Shown: positions 43,486 to 51,609, counted from the first letter of the stretch. The stretch: DNA of 64,000 nucleotides from an uncultured Alistipes sp. (GCA_938014215.1 CALLRW010000022.1:54100-118099); one strand, 5' to 3'. Notes: generated by a model from the letters alone, not told the origin. Program-made: numbers and translations.

Positions 43486-44090
43486 GGACGTAGCGGTTTT
43501 TGCGGGGTGCGGAGCAGTTGTTCGTAGATGCGGATGCAGACCCAGGCGTCCGTTGCCGCATAGATCAGCTGCTTGTCGGTCAGTGTCGTAGCCTCCCAGT
43601 TGCTTAGCCGCTGGGCCTTCGACACGCGTTGGCCGAGGACGATGGCCGAGAGTTTGCGCAGGCTCTTTTCGCCGATGCCCCACCGGGGGGCGATGGCCTG
43701 CAGGTCGACGAAGCCGCCGTCGCGGAAGTGGCGGATCTGGCGCAGCGAGCGCAGATCGCCGGCCACATCGGCTCCGATCTTGAGCACCTCCCGGTTTTCG
43801 AGCAGCTGCAGGATCGGTTTGGCCAGCGGGATCCGGTTCAGCCGGAAGAGGTAGCAGACCTTCGGGGTCGAGAGCTGCAGCAGCGAGACGCGGAAGGTGA
43901 CTCCCGGGCGGAACGAGGGGCGTGTTTCGGTGTCGAACCCGATGACGGGTTCGGCGGCGAGGACCTTGCAGGCCTCGACGATATCGCGTTCCTGATCGAT
44001 GATGCGGATCTGGCCCCCGAACTCGATGGCCGGGAGTTGGGCCGCCTCTTCGTTGCTGATTTTATCCGTAAAGTTGTTGACTGTGGTCAT
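43482..44090 (-). CDS. DEDDy 3'-5' exonuclease domain protein
   Basis: A 202-residue stand-alone exonuclease domain of the RNase D / WRN type. Exo I is GFDTETRPSF, Exo II is GADVAGDLRSL, and Exo III is YAATDAWVCIRIY, giving the D-E-D-D-Y set. Without HRDC or polymerase domains it could act on RNA or DNA ends. It lies between recQ and rlmI; the recQ pairing recalls the WRN helicase-exonuclease combination, but that is only context. Confidence 0.88.
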   Translation of the reverse strand: MTTVNNFTDKISNEEAAQLPAIEFGGQIRIIDQERDIVEACKVLAAEPVIGFDTETRPSFRPGVTFRVSLLQLSTPKVCYLFRLNRIPLAKPILQLLENREVLKIGADVAGDLRSLRQIRHFRDGGFVDLQAIAPRWGIGEKSLRKLSAIVLGQRVSKAQRLSNWEATTLTDKQLIYAATDAWVCIRIYEQLLRTPQKPLRP

Positions 44091-44109
44091 CCCGAGGTGA
44101 ATGTTCCCG

Positions 44110-44117
44110 CAAAATTA
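44110..44117 (-). promoter_or_regulatory. Candidate exonuclease promoter made from the recQ stop codon
   Basis: Minus-strand TAATTTTG; its first three bases are the TAA stop of recQ. No -33 TTTG at the right distance. Confidence 0.4.
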
Positions 44118-46490
44118 CGCAATAATTTTCAATATCCCGCCGTCACCGACGACGATTTTGCCCTCCTTGAGCATTTCGCGCAGTACGGAGGCCACCCGTT
44201 GGGGCGGGCAGGCGCATGCGGCAGCCAGCTGTTGCGGGTCGGCCGGGGCTTCGGCCAGGCGGGCGAGAAGCCGTTGGCGGAGAGCCTCGTCGTCTGACAG
44301 GGGAGTGGCGGTCCCGGTTGTCGCAGCCGTTGTTGGGTCGGTGCGGTTCGGGCGGTTCGGGCCGGCTGCAAGGTGCGTCCCGGTCGGTCCGGCGGTCGGT
44401 CCGGCGGTGTTGGCAGCGGGAGTCGCAGTTCCGGTCGGACGGTGTGTTTCGCTCGGCCCGGAGGGACCCTTCGCAGGGGATGCACCGGCCGGGTCGGAAG
44501 CTTGGTGTCCGGTGCCTGTTAGGGCCGGTTTGGTGGAGGCTTGGGGGCCGGTGTCTGTAGGGGCCGGCTCGGCGGAGGCTTGGACCGTGGAGACGTCGGT
44601 CGGAGGTGTTCCGGCCGGGGCGGTGGCTTGAGGCCCGATGCCGGCGGAGGATGGCGCGGTCGCAGGGGCGATTGCAGCCGAGGTGGCGGCTTGAACTCCT
44701 TCGGCTCCTCTGGCTCCTCTGGCTCCTCTGGCTCCTCCGGCTTCCAGGGCTGTTCGGGCCGCTTTGGCCGCCCGTTTGCGGGCCAGGCAGATGTCGCAGA
44801 TGCCGCACGGCTCGGGCGATTCCGCTCCGAAGTAGCGTTCGAGCACCTCGCTCCGGCACTCCTCCTCGTTGGCCGCATAGGCGAGCATCCGTTCGAACCG
44901 TTCGTGCATCAGCTCCTGACGCCGGCGGTAGGTCTCCGGGGCGATGTAGAGATCCGCCCGCGGGAGGCGCTCCTCGTTCAGAAAGAGGATCGGCGAGCGG
45001 TTCGACGGGATGTAGCGGATCACCCGCATCTGCCACAACTGCCGCAGCAGCTCCTTGACCCGATCGACCGAATAGCCGCTCCACGTGGCCAGCTCGCCCT
45101 CGTCGATCGGGCGGAATTCGTTGAAGATGCCGTTGTAGAGCCGCAGCATCGTGCGGATCAGGGGATCGAGCTTCTCGCGCTGCACGCGCAGTTTGTAGAG
45201 TTCGTCGCGGCTCACGCAGAACATCACCCGCGCCGGGTTGTCCTGCGCGTCGGTCAGCGTCATGTAGCCGTTCTGCTGGAGGAGCTTCAGGGCGCTGGTC
45301 ACCATCCCGACGTAGAGCCGTTCGCGGGCGCAGAAGTCGTAGAGGTTGAACAGGTGGCTCGTCTCGCCCCCCTCGCCGATGCCGATCTGCAGGTAGGAGC
45401 AGATCCGTTCGTAGATCTCCTTGACCTTCTCGAGCGGCGGGAACTCCTGGTCGAAGCGGCGCGCGATACGGTCGGCATCGTCCGACGCCACGAGCAGCAG
45501 CGCATAGGCCCGCTTTCCGTCACGGCCCGCACGGCCCGCCTCCTGGTAGTAGCTCTCCAGCGAGTCGCACATCGCGTAGTGGACCACGAAGCGCACGTCG
45601 GGCTTGTCGATCCCCATGCCGAAGGCGTTGGTCGCCACCATCACCCGCACCTTCCCCTGCAGCCACTCCTCCTGCCGTTGTGCACGCTCCGCATGGCCCA
45701 GTCCGCCGTGGTAGGCTGCCGCCGCAATCCCCTCCGTGCGGAGCTGTTCGGCCAGCTGTTCGGTCCCCTCGCGGGTGCGGGCGTAGACGATGCCCGAGCC
45801 CGGCACGTTGTGCAGCAGGCGCAGCAGCTGACCCTGCTTGTCGTCCGTATGGCGGACGCTGTAGGAGAGGTTCGGCCGCGCGAAGCTGCTGCGGATGATG
45901 CACGGCTCGGCGAACTTCAGATGGTGCATGATGTCCTCGGCAACGGGCTGCGTGGCCGAGGCCGTCAGTGCCAGCACCGGGACCCCCGGCAGCCGTTCGC
46001 GGAGCTCGGCGATCCGCAGGTACGACGGCCGGAAGTCGTAGCCCCACTGCGAGATGCAGTGGGCCTCGTCGACGGCCAGCAGCGAGACGTTCATCCGCAC
46101 GACCCGCAGGCGGAAGATCTCCGTGGCGAGGCGTTCGGGGGCCACGTAGAGGAACTTCATGTCGCCGTAGACGCAGTTGTCGAGGGCGATGTCGATCTGC
46201 CGCGGCGAGAGCCCCGCATGGATGGCCACGGCCGGGATGCCCAGCCGCCGGAGCCGGTCGACCTGGTCCTTCATCAGGGCGATGAGCGGCGTGACGACGA
46301 TGCAGACCCCCGGGCGGGCCATCGTCGGAACCTGATAGGTCAGCGACTTGCCCCCGCCGGTCGGCATCAGCGCCAGTGTATCCCGCCCGGCCATCACCGA
46401 GCGGATGATCTGCTCCTGCACCGTGCGGAACTCCGTGAAGCCCCAGTAGCGTTTCAGGATCTCGTGTATCTCATCCGTGACAGGTTCCAT
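44115..46490 (-). CDS. recQ: ATP-dependent DNA helicase RecQ with a ~150-residue low-complexity linker
   Basis: 3'-5' DNA helicase, 791 residues. Motifs: TGGGKSLTYQVP (Walker A), AVDEAHCISQWGYDFRP (DEAH plus aromatic loop), ALTASAT, and NAFGMGIDKPDVR with QEAGRAGRDGK. A zinc-binding domain has the Cys set CRSEV...CGICDIC near 545-570. Then comes a Pro/Thr/Ala/Gly-rich stretch of about 150 residues, including ARGARGARGAEG. The last 65 residues form a winged-helix-like domain (LSDDEALRQRLLARL to GGILKIIA). Typical Bacteroidetes RecQ proteins are about 600-730 residues. ATG 46490 is chosen over 46526 because of the promoter. Confidence 0.93.
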   Translation of the reverse strand: MEPVTDEIHEILKRYWGFTEFRTVQEQIIRSVMAGRDTLALMPTGGGKSLTYQVPTMARPGVCIVVTPLIALMKDQVDRLRRLGIPAVAIHAGLSPRQIDIALDNCVYGDMKFLYVAPERLATEIFRLRVVRMNVSLLAVDEAHCISQWGYDFRPSYLRIAELRERLPGVPVLALTASATQPVAEDIMHHLKFAEPCIIRSSFARPNLSYSVRHTDDKQGQLLRLLHNVPGSGIVYARTREGTEQLAEQLRTEGIAAAAYHGGLGHAERAQRQEEWLQGKVRVMVATNAFGMGIDKPDVRFVVHYAMCDSLESYYQEAGRAGRDGKRAYALLLVASDDADRIARRFDQEFPPLEKVKEIYERICSYLQIGIGEGGETSHLFNLYDFCARERLYVGMVTSALKLLQQNGYMTLTDAQDNPARVMFCVSRDELYKLRVQREKLDPLIRTMLRLYNGIFNEFRPIDEGELATWSGYSVDRVKELLRQLWQMRVIRYIPSNRSPILFLNEERLPRADLYIAPETYRRRQELMHERFERMLAYAANEEECRSEVLERYFGAESPEPCGICDICLARKRAAKAARTALEAGGARGARGARGAEGVQAATSAAIAPATAPSSAGIGPQATAPAGTPPTDVSTVQASAEPAPTDTGPQASTKPALTGTGHQASDPAGASPAKGPSGPSETHRPTGTATPAANTAGPTAGPTGTHLAAGPNRPNRTDPTTAATTGTATPLSDDEALRQRLLARLAEAPADPQQLAAACACPPQRVASVLREMLKEGKIVVGDGGILKIIA
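44702..44741. repeat. 9-base tandem repeat in the RecQ linker
   Basis: GGCTCCTCT (plus strand) is repeated at 44703, 44712, 44721 and 44730, encoding ARG-type tripeptides on the minus strand. It is in frame and could change copy number without a frameshift. Confidence 0.8.
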
Positions 46491-46495
46491 CCCGA

Positions 46496-46527
46496 CAAAG
46501 ATACGAAAAGCGGCGCGCAGCGGCAAA
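46496..46527 (-). promoter_or_regulatory. recQ promoter, TTTG-N20-TATCTTTG
   Basis: Minus-strand TTTG 46527-46524, 20 bases, TATCTTTG 46503-46496: a perfect consensus. It ends 5 bases before the recQ ATG, so the message has almost no leader. Confidence 0.8.
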
Positions 46528-46667
46528 TCTCAAGGCTGTTTTCGCTGCGGCTTTCTCCGGCTGACGGCTGCCGGCGGGCGGGATCGGGGAGCGGAGCCCC
46601 GCCGGCGGAACGATTCACGCGGATTCCCCAAAATGGGAAAAAATTAGGGAAATTACGGAAATTTTCC

Positions 46668-46675
46668 TATTTTTG
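46668..46675 (+). promoter_or_regulatory. Promoter of the PqqD-like gene, -7 box TATTTTTG
   Basis: A perfect -7 box; the -33 is poor. Transcription would start near 46680, which excludes the in-frame GTG at 46673 as a start codon. Confidence 0.55.
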
Positions 46676-46693
46676 TCCGTTGGAACAGACGCA

Positions 46694-46969
46694 ATGATGA
46701 AGATTCGATCCGAATACAGACTCCGCGAACTGGCCGGTGAACCGGTTGTCGTGGTCCCCGGAAACGGGGGCTCGGCCGACCTGACACGGCTGGTCTCGCT
46801 CAACGAGTCGGCCCGCTATCTCTGGGAACGCTTCGAGGGACGCGAATTCTCGGCCGAAGAGCTGGCCGAGGCGCTGGTCGAACACTATGAGGTCGATGCG
46901 GAGAGGGCCCGCCGCGATGCCCGCAGCTGGATCGAGCGTCTGACGGAGTGCGGTATTGTCGAGCCATGA
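46694..46969 (+). CDS. PqqD-family protein (RiPP-recognition-element fold), orphan
   Basis: A 91-residue PqqD-like protein. The beta-strand region VVVVPGNGGSADLTRLVSLN is followed by the conserved S-A-R-x-L-W (ESARYLWERFEG) and three helices ending in ARSWIERLTECGIVEP. PqqD proteins deliver precursor peptides to radical-SAM or other modifying enzymes, but orphan copies are common in Bacteroidetes and their role is unknown. No radical-SAM peptide maturase is near. The stop overlaps the start of the next gene by four bases (ATGA), so the two are coupled. Confidence 0.82.
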   Translation: MMKIRSEYRLRELAGEPVVVVPGNGGSADLTRLVSLNESARYLWERFEGREFSAEELAEALVEHYEVDAERARRDARSWIERLTECGIVEP

Positions 46970-47502
46970 AACTCAAACGCTACATAGCCTTCGTGCTCTG
47001 CACGCTCTACATCGCGGCTACGGCCGGGATGGCTCTGGCGTCGCTGACCTGCAAGTGTCTCGCCATGCGGAGCGGAACGGTCGAGCATCTCTGTTTGGCC
47101 TGTCGTTGCGAAATGGCCGGCGGCCTCCCGGCGGCGGATTGCGGCTGTGCGGCCGGCGGGGTTGATACCCGGCTGTACGCCCGGAGCGGAGAGACTCCGG
47201 ATGCGGGAGAGGATGCCGGCAACGGCCTACTGTCCGGCGGGTGCGACTGCCGGCTCGGCACCGGCTGCGACTGCGACCGCCACTCCACCGAAATCGAACT
47301 CTACACGTCGTCTCACTCCGACGACAATGAAAAAGCGGTCCGATGCATCGTTGCGGAACTCCCGCCCTCGCTGGCAGCCGAGTTCGGCCACGGCGTATCG
47401 TTGACCATTCATCAAGGTATATCATTCATCGTTTCCGATCCGCTACCGCTCGAAGGGGTGGTGGCGGTCGTCGGCCGGCGTGCCCCGCCATTCCGGGCGT
47501 GA
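46966..47502 (+). CDS. Secreted Cys-rich protein with five CxC motifs, putative metal binder
   Basis: A 178-residue protein. Residues 1-26 are a signal peptide. The mature part has CxC at 29/31 (CKC), 46/48 (CRC), 59/61 (CGC), 93/95 (CDC) and 101/103 (CDC), plus Cys43, His41 and His106. A more ordinary segment follows (HSTEIELYTSSHSDDNEKAV, then a C-terminal HQGISFIV). I recall similar small secreted proteins near metal receptors in Bacteroidetes (a DUF6769-like group), but this is memory and not a search. Its place between a PqqD-like gene and a Fur/TonB/HMA set suggests metal binding. Confidence 0.65.
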   Translation: MKLKRYIAFVLCTLYIAATAGMALASLTCKCLAMRSGTVEHLCLACRCEMAGGLPAADCGCAAGGVDTRLYARSGETPDAGEDAGNGLLSGGCDCRLGTGCDCDRHSTEIELYTSSHSDDNEKAVRCIVAELPPSLAAEFGHGVSLTIHQGISFIVSDPLPLEGVVAVVGRRAPPFRA

Positions 47503-47629
47503 CGCCGGGCGGCCGGGAATTCTCCGGCTGCCGTTCCGAAGAGCGTGAATGCCTTCGGAGACCTCTTCCCTCTTGTTCTGTGCAACACCCCGCCGGCCGT
47601 CGGCCGCCGGGCCCACCCGAAAATCAATC

Positions 47630-48052
47630 ATGAGCAGCAATCCTTCGGAAGAGATGCTTCTGCGGCACGGAATCCGCCCGACGGCGGTCCGTATCCTCGT
47701 CCTCGAGGCCATGGAACATTTCGAGCATACGTTCAGCCTGGCCGACCTCGAAACCGAGGCCGACACGCTCGACAAATCCTCGATCTTCCGGTCGCTGACC
47801 CTCTTCGCCGAACACCATCTGATCCATGTCGTCGAGGATGGCAGCGGCGCCACGAAGTATTGCCTCTGCCACAACGACCACGCCTGCCGCGTCGAGGAGC
47901 TGCACTGCCACTTCCATTGCGAAGTCTGCGGGAAGACCTACTGCCTGGACCATACCCACATCCCCGTGATCCGCTATCCCGAGGGTTTCGAGGTCCGGGA
48001 GATCAATTACCTCATCAAGGGACGCTGTCCCGCCTGCCGGTCGAAAAGATAG
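47630..48052 (+). CDS. Fur-family metalloregulator
   Basis: A 140-residue Fur/Zur/PerR-type repressor. The winged helix covers residues 5-85 (RPTAVRILVLEAMEH, then DKSSIFRSLTLFAEHHLIHVVE). The dimerisation domain has the structural zinc cysteines CEVC near residue 102 and CPAC at 134-137, and a His-rich sensing set (CRVEELHCHFHCEVC). The metal sensed cannot be read from sequence. The start at 47630 (MSSNPSEEMLLRHG) follows a clear upstream gap. It directly precedes the TonB receptor. Confidence 0.9.
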   Translation: MSSNPSEEMLLRHGIRPTAVRILVLEAMEHFEHTFSLADLETEADTLDKSSIFRSLTLFAEHHLIHVVEDGSGATKYCLCHNDHACRVEELHCHFHCEVCGKTYCLDHTHIPVIRYPEGFEVREINYLIKGRCPACRSKR

Positions 48053-48080
48053 GGCGGAGCCTGCGGGTTCCGCCGGACGG

Positions 48081-48118
48081 ATTTGCAATCCGGTTGCAGA
48101 TTCGGACCGCTATCTTTG
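48081..48118 (+). promoter_or_regulatory. TonB-receptor promoter with an inverted repeat (candidate Fur-family operator)
   Basis: TATCTTTG at 48111-48118 is the -7 box. Upstream, ATTTGCAA (48081-48088) and TTGCAGAT (48094-48101) form an inverted repeat with one mismatch around TCCGG, overlapping the -33 region. The only TTTG (48082-48085) is in the left arm, 25 bases from the -7 box, longer than usual. Confidence 0.55.
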
Positions 48119-48141
48119 CCGGTGTTAAAAACGATGAATCC

Positions 48142-50517
48142 ATGAAATACAGCTCTGTTATTCTGGCGGGTTCCGCCATTCTGTTCGGCTTTGGAGCTGC
48201 CGATGCCCAGGATCTGCGGGGTGTCGTGCGCGATGCCGACAATCAGCCCCTCATCGGTGCTTCGGTCTACTGGGCCGGAACCACCGTCGGGGCCAGCACC
48301 GATGCCCAGGGTGCCTTCCTGCTCCACCGTGTGCGGGGATACGACCGCCTGGTCGCCTCGTATCTGGGCTATGTCAACGATACGATCCGCGTCGAGAACG
48401 GGACCGAACCCCTCGACTTCACGCTGCGTGCCGAGGGCGTCTCGCTCGAGGATGTCGTCGTCGAGGGAAACCTCAGCGGCAACTTCGTCAAACGCGACGG
48501 AATCATGAAGGGCGAGATGATCTCGTTCGCCGGCCTCTGCAAGATGGCCTGCTGCAACCTCGCCGAATCGTTCGAGAATTCCGCCTCGGTGACCGTCGGC
48601 TACAGCGACGCCATCTCCGGTGCCCGGCAGATCAAGATGCTCGGTCTGGCCGGCACCTACACCCAGATTCTCGACGAAAACCGCCCGATCATGCACGGCC
48701 TGAGCGCCCCCTACGGCCTGAGCTATACGCCCGGCATGTGGCTCAACTCGATCCAGGTCTCGAAGGGTGTCGCCTCGGTGACCGCCGGGCATGAGGCCAT
48801 CACCGGCCAGATCAACCTCGAACACCGCAAGCCCACCGACGAGGAGCGTCTCTTCCTGAACCTCTATCTCGACGACGAGCTGCGTCCCGAGGTCAACCTC
48901 TCGACGGCCTTCCCCGTCACGCGGGACAAGAAGCTCTCGAGCGTCATCCTGCTCCACGGTTCGGGCGATACCGATGTGCGCCGGATGGACCACAACGACG
49001 ACGGATTCCACGATCTGCCCATCGCCAACCAGATCAACGTGGCCAACAAGTGGCTTTATGCGGCCGACAACGGTATGCAGATCCGCTGGGGATGGAAGTT
49101 CGTGCAGGAGAACCGCCTGGGCGGCATGATGGACTTCAAGAACACCTCCGCCATGCGCCAGGCGATGCTCACCGACTGGGACTGGCAGGCCGAAGGCAAG
49201 CCCATGCCCCTCTACGGCTCGCACATCCGCAACCGCAACGCCAACGGTTACTTCAAGCTCGGCATGCCGGTGGGCCCGTCGGTCTACGATGCCGACGAGC
49301 AGGACGAGATGCGTTCGAACATCGCCTTTGTGGCCGACTTCGACCACTTCAACGAGGCGGCCTATTTCGGACTGAACAATTACGATGGAAATCAGAATTC
49401 GCTGGCCCTGAATCTGATGTACAACCACTACTTCACCTACCGTTCGTCGCTGATCGTCGGCGGCCAGCTCCATCTGGACTACTACCGCGAGGGGCTGCTC
49501 AACCGAACCCCCTGGATCGAACAGCTCTCGGAGGCCGATTTCGATCTCGACCGCAACGAACGTGAGGCCGGCGTCTATGCCGAGTACACCTACGCCATCA
49601 AGGACAAATTCTCGATCGTGGCGGGTCTGCGCGGCGACTACAACCATTATTACGACCGCTTCTTCGTGACGCCCCGCGGCCACCTGAAGTGGAACATCAC
49701 CCCGTCGACCACCTTCCGCGCCTCGGCCGGTCTGGGTTACCGTTCGACGAACCTCATTACGGACAACATCGGCGTGCTGGCCACGGGCCGTGCGATCCGT
49801 CCGGTGACCTTCCGCGACGGTCGGCCCGTCGCCGGGAGCTTCCACGACATCGATCGCATGGAGAAGGCCCTCACGGTGGGCGGCAGCCTGACGCAGACCT
49901 TCGGACTTGTCGAGTCGGGCGATGCAACGCTCAGCGTCGACTACTTCCGCACGCAGTTCTACAACTCGGTGGTGGCCGATCAGGAGATGTATGCCGACCA
50001 GATCGTCTTCTACAATACCGACGGACGTTCCTACACGGACACCTATCAGGTCGACTTCTCGTGGTCGCCCGTCGAGCGGCTGGATATCTTCGCCACGTTC
50101 CGCTACACGGACAGCGAGATGACGATCCGCCGGGCGGACGGTTCGTCGGCACGCGTCGAGCGGCCGCTGGTGAGCCGCTACAAGACGCTGCTCAACATCC
50201 AGTATGCCACGAAGTTCCGCCGCTGGGTCTTCGATGCGACGGCGCAGCTGAACGGTCCGGCCCGTATCCCGACTCAGGATGCCGATCTGGCCAACAGCTA
50301 CTATTCGCCGCGTTATCCGATGTTCTACGCGCAGGTGAGCCGCAAGCTGGGCAAGTTCGACCTCTATGTCGGCTGTGAAAATATCGCCGACTACATGCAG
50401 AAGGATCCGATCATGAATGCCGAGAACCCCTACTCAACGGCCTTCAACTCGATGAATGTCTGGGGACCGCTCATGGGCCGCAAGTTCTATATCGGCGTGC
50501 GACTGAACATTTATTAA
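48142..50517 (+). CDS. TonB-dependent receptor, probable metal uptake
   Basis: A 791-residue outer-membrane receptor. After the signal peptide (1-22) comes a carboxypeptidase-like domain (about 24-105, LRGVVRDADNQPLIGASVYW). The plug follows, with LCKMACCNLAESFENSASVTVGYSDAISGARQIKMLGLAG; its Cys-rich KMACC is a feature of a Bacteroidetes receptor subgroup I associate with metals. The 22-strand barrel ends in Tyr (VRLNIY). No SusD partner follows, so it is not a glycan receptor. It lies between a Fur-family regulator and a secreted HMA protein, which supports metal import or sensing. Confidence 0.88.
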   Translation: MKYSSVILAGSAILFGFGAADAQDLRGVVRDADNQPLIGASVYWAGTTVGASTDAQGAFLLHRVRGYDRLVASYLGYVNDTIRVENGTEPLDFTLRAEGVSLEDVVVEGNLSGNFVKRDGIMKGEMISFAGLCKMACCNLAESFENSASVTVGYSDAISGARQIKMLGLAGTYTQILDENRPIMHGLSAPYGLSYTPGMWLNSIQVSKGVASVTAGHEAITGQINLEHRKPTDEERLFLNLYLDDELRPEVNLSTAFPVTRDKKLSSVILLHGSGDTDVRRMDHNDDGFHDLPIANQINVANKWLYAADNGMQIRWGWKFVQENRLGGMMDFKNTSAMRQAMLTDWDWQAEGKPMPLYGSHIRNRNANGYFKLGMPVGPSVYDADEQDEMRSNIAFVADFDHFNEAAYFGLNNYDGNQNSLALNLMYNHYFTYRSSLIVGGQLHLDYYREGLLNRTPWIEQLSEADFDLDRNEREAGVYAEYTYAIKDKFSIVAGLRGDYNHYYDRFFVTPRGHLKWNITPSTTFRASAGLGYRSTNLITDNIGVLATGRAIRPVTFRDGRPVAGSFHDIDRMEKALTVGGSLTQTFGLVESGDATLSVDYFRTQFYNSVVADQEMYADQIVFYNTDGRSYTDTYQVDFSWSPVERLDIFATFRYTDSEMTIRRADGSSARVERPLVSRYKTLLNIQYATKFRRWVFDATAQLNGPARIPTQDADLANSYYSPRYPMFYAQVSRKLGKFDLYVGCENIADYMQKDPIMNAENPYSTAFNSMNVWGPLMGRKFYIGVRLNIY

Positions 50518-50802
50518 TTGACCGGTTGAGGTGGCCGATATAGAACTGTTCAGACAATCCCTCCAAACCTCCCTTTGAGAAGGGAGGCTTCAGCAGGGAA
50601 GCAATGGTTGCGATGATCGGCGTGCGGCTGAACATTTATTAATTGACCGGTTGAGTGGCCGATGCCGATATAGAACCGTTCAGACAATCCCTCCAAACCT
50701 CCCTTTGAGAAGGGAGGCTTCAGCAAGGAAGCAATGGTTGCGATGATCGGCGTGCGACTGAACATTTATTAATTGACCGGTTGAGGTGGCCGATGCCGAT
50801 AT
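50491..50802. repeat. Tandem 125-130-base repeats seeded from the receptor's 3' end
   Basis: Copies start at 50491, 50616 and 50746 (the third partial, to 50802). Each begins ATCGGCGTGCGACTGAACAT (copy 2 has one change). In copy 1 these are the last codons and stop of the TonB receptor. Copies 1 and 2 contain the hairpin CCTCCCTTTGAGAAGGGAGG, which looks like a dispersed Bacteroidetes intergenic element. The gap to the next gene (50518-50846) is otherwise empty. Confidence 0.92.
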
Positions 50803-50846
50803 GCCTTTAAAATAAAAAACATAACAACCCGATAAACCCTCTAACG

Positions 50847-51176
50847 ATGAAAAAAGTACTGATGCTGTGTCTGGCTCTCGTAATGGGCGCAGGCATGACG
50901 GTGGATGCCGCCACGAAGGACGCTCCCAAAAAGATGGTGACAACGGTCTTCTCGGCCGATGTCGATTGCGAACACTGCGTGAAGAAGATCATGGACAATG
51001 TCCCCTCGCTCGGCAAGGGGATCAAGGATGTGCAGGTCAGCCTCGAGAAGAAGGAGATTACGGTCGTTTACGACGGCTCAAAGAACAGCGACGAGAAGAT
51101 CGTCGAGGGACTCGCTTCGCTCAAGGTCGATGCGCAGGTCAAGAAGACGGATGCCGGGACCGTTTCGGGCAAATAG
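50847..51176 (+). CDS. Secreted heavy-metal-associated (HMA) domain protein
   Basis: A 109-residue protein. Residues 1-21 are a signal peptide. One ferredoxin-like HMA domain follows with the metal motif DCEHCVKK, where the usual GMxCxxC reads VDCEHC. It would bind one soft metal ion such as Cu(I) or Zn in the periplasm and could pass it to or from the receptor upstream. It is the last member of the regulator-receptor-binder set and ends at a long hairpin. Confidence 0.85.
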   Translation: MKKVLMLCLALVMGAGMTVDAATKDAPKKMVTTVFSADVDCEHCVKKIMDNVPSLGKGIKDVQVSLEKKEITVVYDGSKNSDEKIVEGLASLKVDAQVKKTDAGTVSGK

Positions 51177-51197
51177 CCTTTGCGGAATCCGCATATG

Positions 51198-51240
51198 AAC
51201 AAGGCGGGGAGATCTCCTTTCGAGATCTCCCCGCCTTGTT
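51198..51240. terminator. 19-base-pair hairpin after the HMA gene
   Basis: 51198-51216 pairs perfectly with 51222-51240 around CTTTC. No T run follows, so it may act as a 3' stabiliser or a bidirectional stop. Confidence 0.7.
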
Positions 51241-51314
51241 GCATGGGGCTTTCAACCATCCGGAGTCATCAGCCGGACTCGGTTCCGCGGTCGGCTTCTC
51301 CATGATGCCGGGCC

Positions 51315-51595
51315 GGAATTTATGACCGGCTCTGCCTCTTCAGTCGGTCGGCCGGGACTTTGTGGTCGGCTTCACATGATACCGGCCGGGGTGGCAAGAC
51401 TCGCTGTCGGGGTGCTTTTGCCGGGGCAGGGTAGCGGTTGGTTCCGTTACCTTTGCCGGAGCGGGGGTTGCTTCTGCCGGGCCGGGGCTGCGGTTGGTTC
51501 CGTTACCATTGCCGGGACGGAGTGCTGCTTCTACGGGGGCAGAGTGCCGTTTCTGCCGGGCCGGGGTGGAATTTACGACCGGTTCTGCCTCTTCA
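51315..51595. repeat. Nested direct repeats in the HMA-MBL convergent spacer
   Basis: GCGGTTGGTTCCGTTACC starts at 51434 and 51490 (56-base step), each followed by a TTGCCGG block. A 28-base flanking repeat with two mismatches (GGAATTTATGACCGGCTCTG and variant) begins at 51315 and 51568. No gene lies in 51241-51609. Confidence 0.7.
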
Positions 51596-51609
51596 ACCGC
51601 CGCTGCGGA

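Noticed and set aside
46694..47502. A complete RiPP biosynthetic cluster
   Set aside because: PqqD-like and Cys-rich genes are present, but no radical-SAM, YcaO, lanthipeptide or peptidase-transporter gene lies in the neighbourhood.
47549..47629. Longer Fur start at 47549
   Set aside because: The extra 27 residues are Arg/Pro/Ser-rich spacer translation; the conserved fold begins after ATG 47630.
50491..50802. Insertion sequence between the receptor and the HMA gene
   Set aside because: No transposase or terminal inverted repeats; the region is tandem duplication of the receptor end plus a hairpin.
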